In this document: positions 63,753-64,000 of the stretch, piece by piece
How the letters are laid out: every line of letters starts with the position of its first letter
Position numbering within the stretch: the stretch's first letter is position 1
Assembly (NCBI GenBank): GCA_020746835.1
Contig: JAGPNK010000029.1
Span: forward strand, 124,001 to 188,000
Length of the DNA: 64,000 nucleotides
Direction: 5' to 3'
From: Stachybotrys elegans
Taxonomy: Eukaryota; Ascomycota; Sordariomycetes; Hypocreales; Stachybotryaceae
Position numbers and translations under genes: made by a program
The notes under the pieces: generated by a model
What the model was told of the DNA's origin: nothing
Database searches by the model: none
What the model saw: only the letters and a program-made list of their open reading frames with translations

Positions 63753-64000
63753 CTAAAGAATCTTGTTCAGGTTGTTGTTGTTGGGCCACATCGCGGGGCC
63801 AGGAAGTGGGCAAACTGTCGGTTGGGGCTGAGCCCAGCTATCGTACTTGAAGAAGGGCTGATCGCGGTTATAGACACCGGGAATCTTGAACGTAGGTGAC
63901 GGGGAACCTTGGTAGTTGCTGACTACTTCGATATGGGCGCACTGGGTGTAGAATTCACGGTGCGTATACGGCTGGTGCGTAGCGGCCTGCTCCATTCGCA
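63753..64000 (-). CDS. AA9 lytic polysaccharide monooxygenase, C-terminal part (runs off the window)
   Basis: The open frame runs from the window edge to a stop at 63753. It contains LRMEQAATHQP, REFYTQCAHIEVVSNYQGS (conserved Tyr and Cys of the AA9 C-terminal half), FKIPGVYNRDQPFF and PLPGPAMW, matching the end of AA9 (former GH61) enzymes, secreted copper proteins that cleave cellulose oxidatively. The N-terminal copper-binding His lies outside the window. Confidence 0.75.
   Translation of the reverse strand, partial: RMEQAATHQPYTHREFYTQCAHIEVVSNYQGSPSPTFKIPGVYNRDQPFFKYDSWAQPQPTVCPLPGPAMWPNNNNLNKIL

Noticed and set aside
1..64000. CRISPR arrays, operons or bacterial-type regulatory sites
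   Set aside because: The sequence is fungal nuclear DNA; no regularly spaced repeats with unique spacers were seen.

Overview
The window is nuclear DNA of a filamentous ascomycete, probably a Sordariomycete. The evidence is: short introns (50-100 bp) with fungal donor, branch and acceptor signals; HET-domain, Zn2Cys6, rhodopsin-type and AA9 gene families; and many DNA transposons, several carrying the C-to-T nonsense pattern expected of repeat-induced point mutation (RIP). I do not name a species. All gene models, splice sites and family calls come from reading the sequence; no database search was run.

Layout. 0-1.3 kb: end of a Tc1/mariner-type element. 1.6-6.7 kb: a degenerate Ulp1-fold protein, an orphan protein and a four-exon orphan nuclear-type protein. 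8.3-14.1 kb: a HET/NB-ARC/TPR incompatibility-type receptor (NLR) between two 42-bp inverted repeats, with a 5'-truncated LINE inserted 41 bp before its start codon. 14.3-19.6 kb: a four-TM protein, a MITE and a RING protein in gene-poor DNA. 19.6-23.6 kb: a piggyBac element, a RIP-marked copy of the first transposon and an ankyrin relic. 24.2-35.7 kb: regulators (tandem-PAS protein, Zn2Cys6, bHLH and bZIP factors) plus an NLR-repeat relic. 35.7-41.3 kb: piggyBac scrap, a pogo relic with ten TAA/TAG stops, an intact pogo/Fot-type element with 38-bp terminal repeats, and an NB-ARC relic. 41.6-43.6 kb: an ABCG half-transporter. 46.0-49.4 kb: a two-gene PIF/Harbinger element. 49.9-53.5 kb: a divergent lactate dehydrogenase / pyruvate decarboxylase pair. 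54.2-58.3 kb: fragments of an MFS transporter, a LINE endonuclease and a GH3 beta-xylosidase around an intact five-exon rhodopsin-family gene. 59.0-61.3 kb: an array of small hairpins, then a short-chain dehydrogenase behind palindromic tandem repeats. 61.8-64 kb: a deleted hAT element inserted at the 3' end of a pseudokinase gene, then the 3' end of an AA9 monooxygenase.

The whole reads as a transposon-rich accessory compartment. Intact host genes (NLR, transporter, TFs, LDH/PDC, SDR, rhodopsin-type) are separated by transposons of at least six groups (Tc1/mariner-type, pogo, piggyBac, Harbinger, hAT, LINE) and by broken remains of NLR and carbohydrate-active genes. Observations most worth a second look are the inverted repeats and LINE around the NLR, the LDH lacking its substrate-orienting arginine next to PDC, the hairpin array at 59 kb, and the hAT insertion with a perfect 8-bp target duplication.
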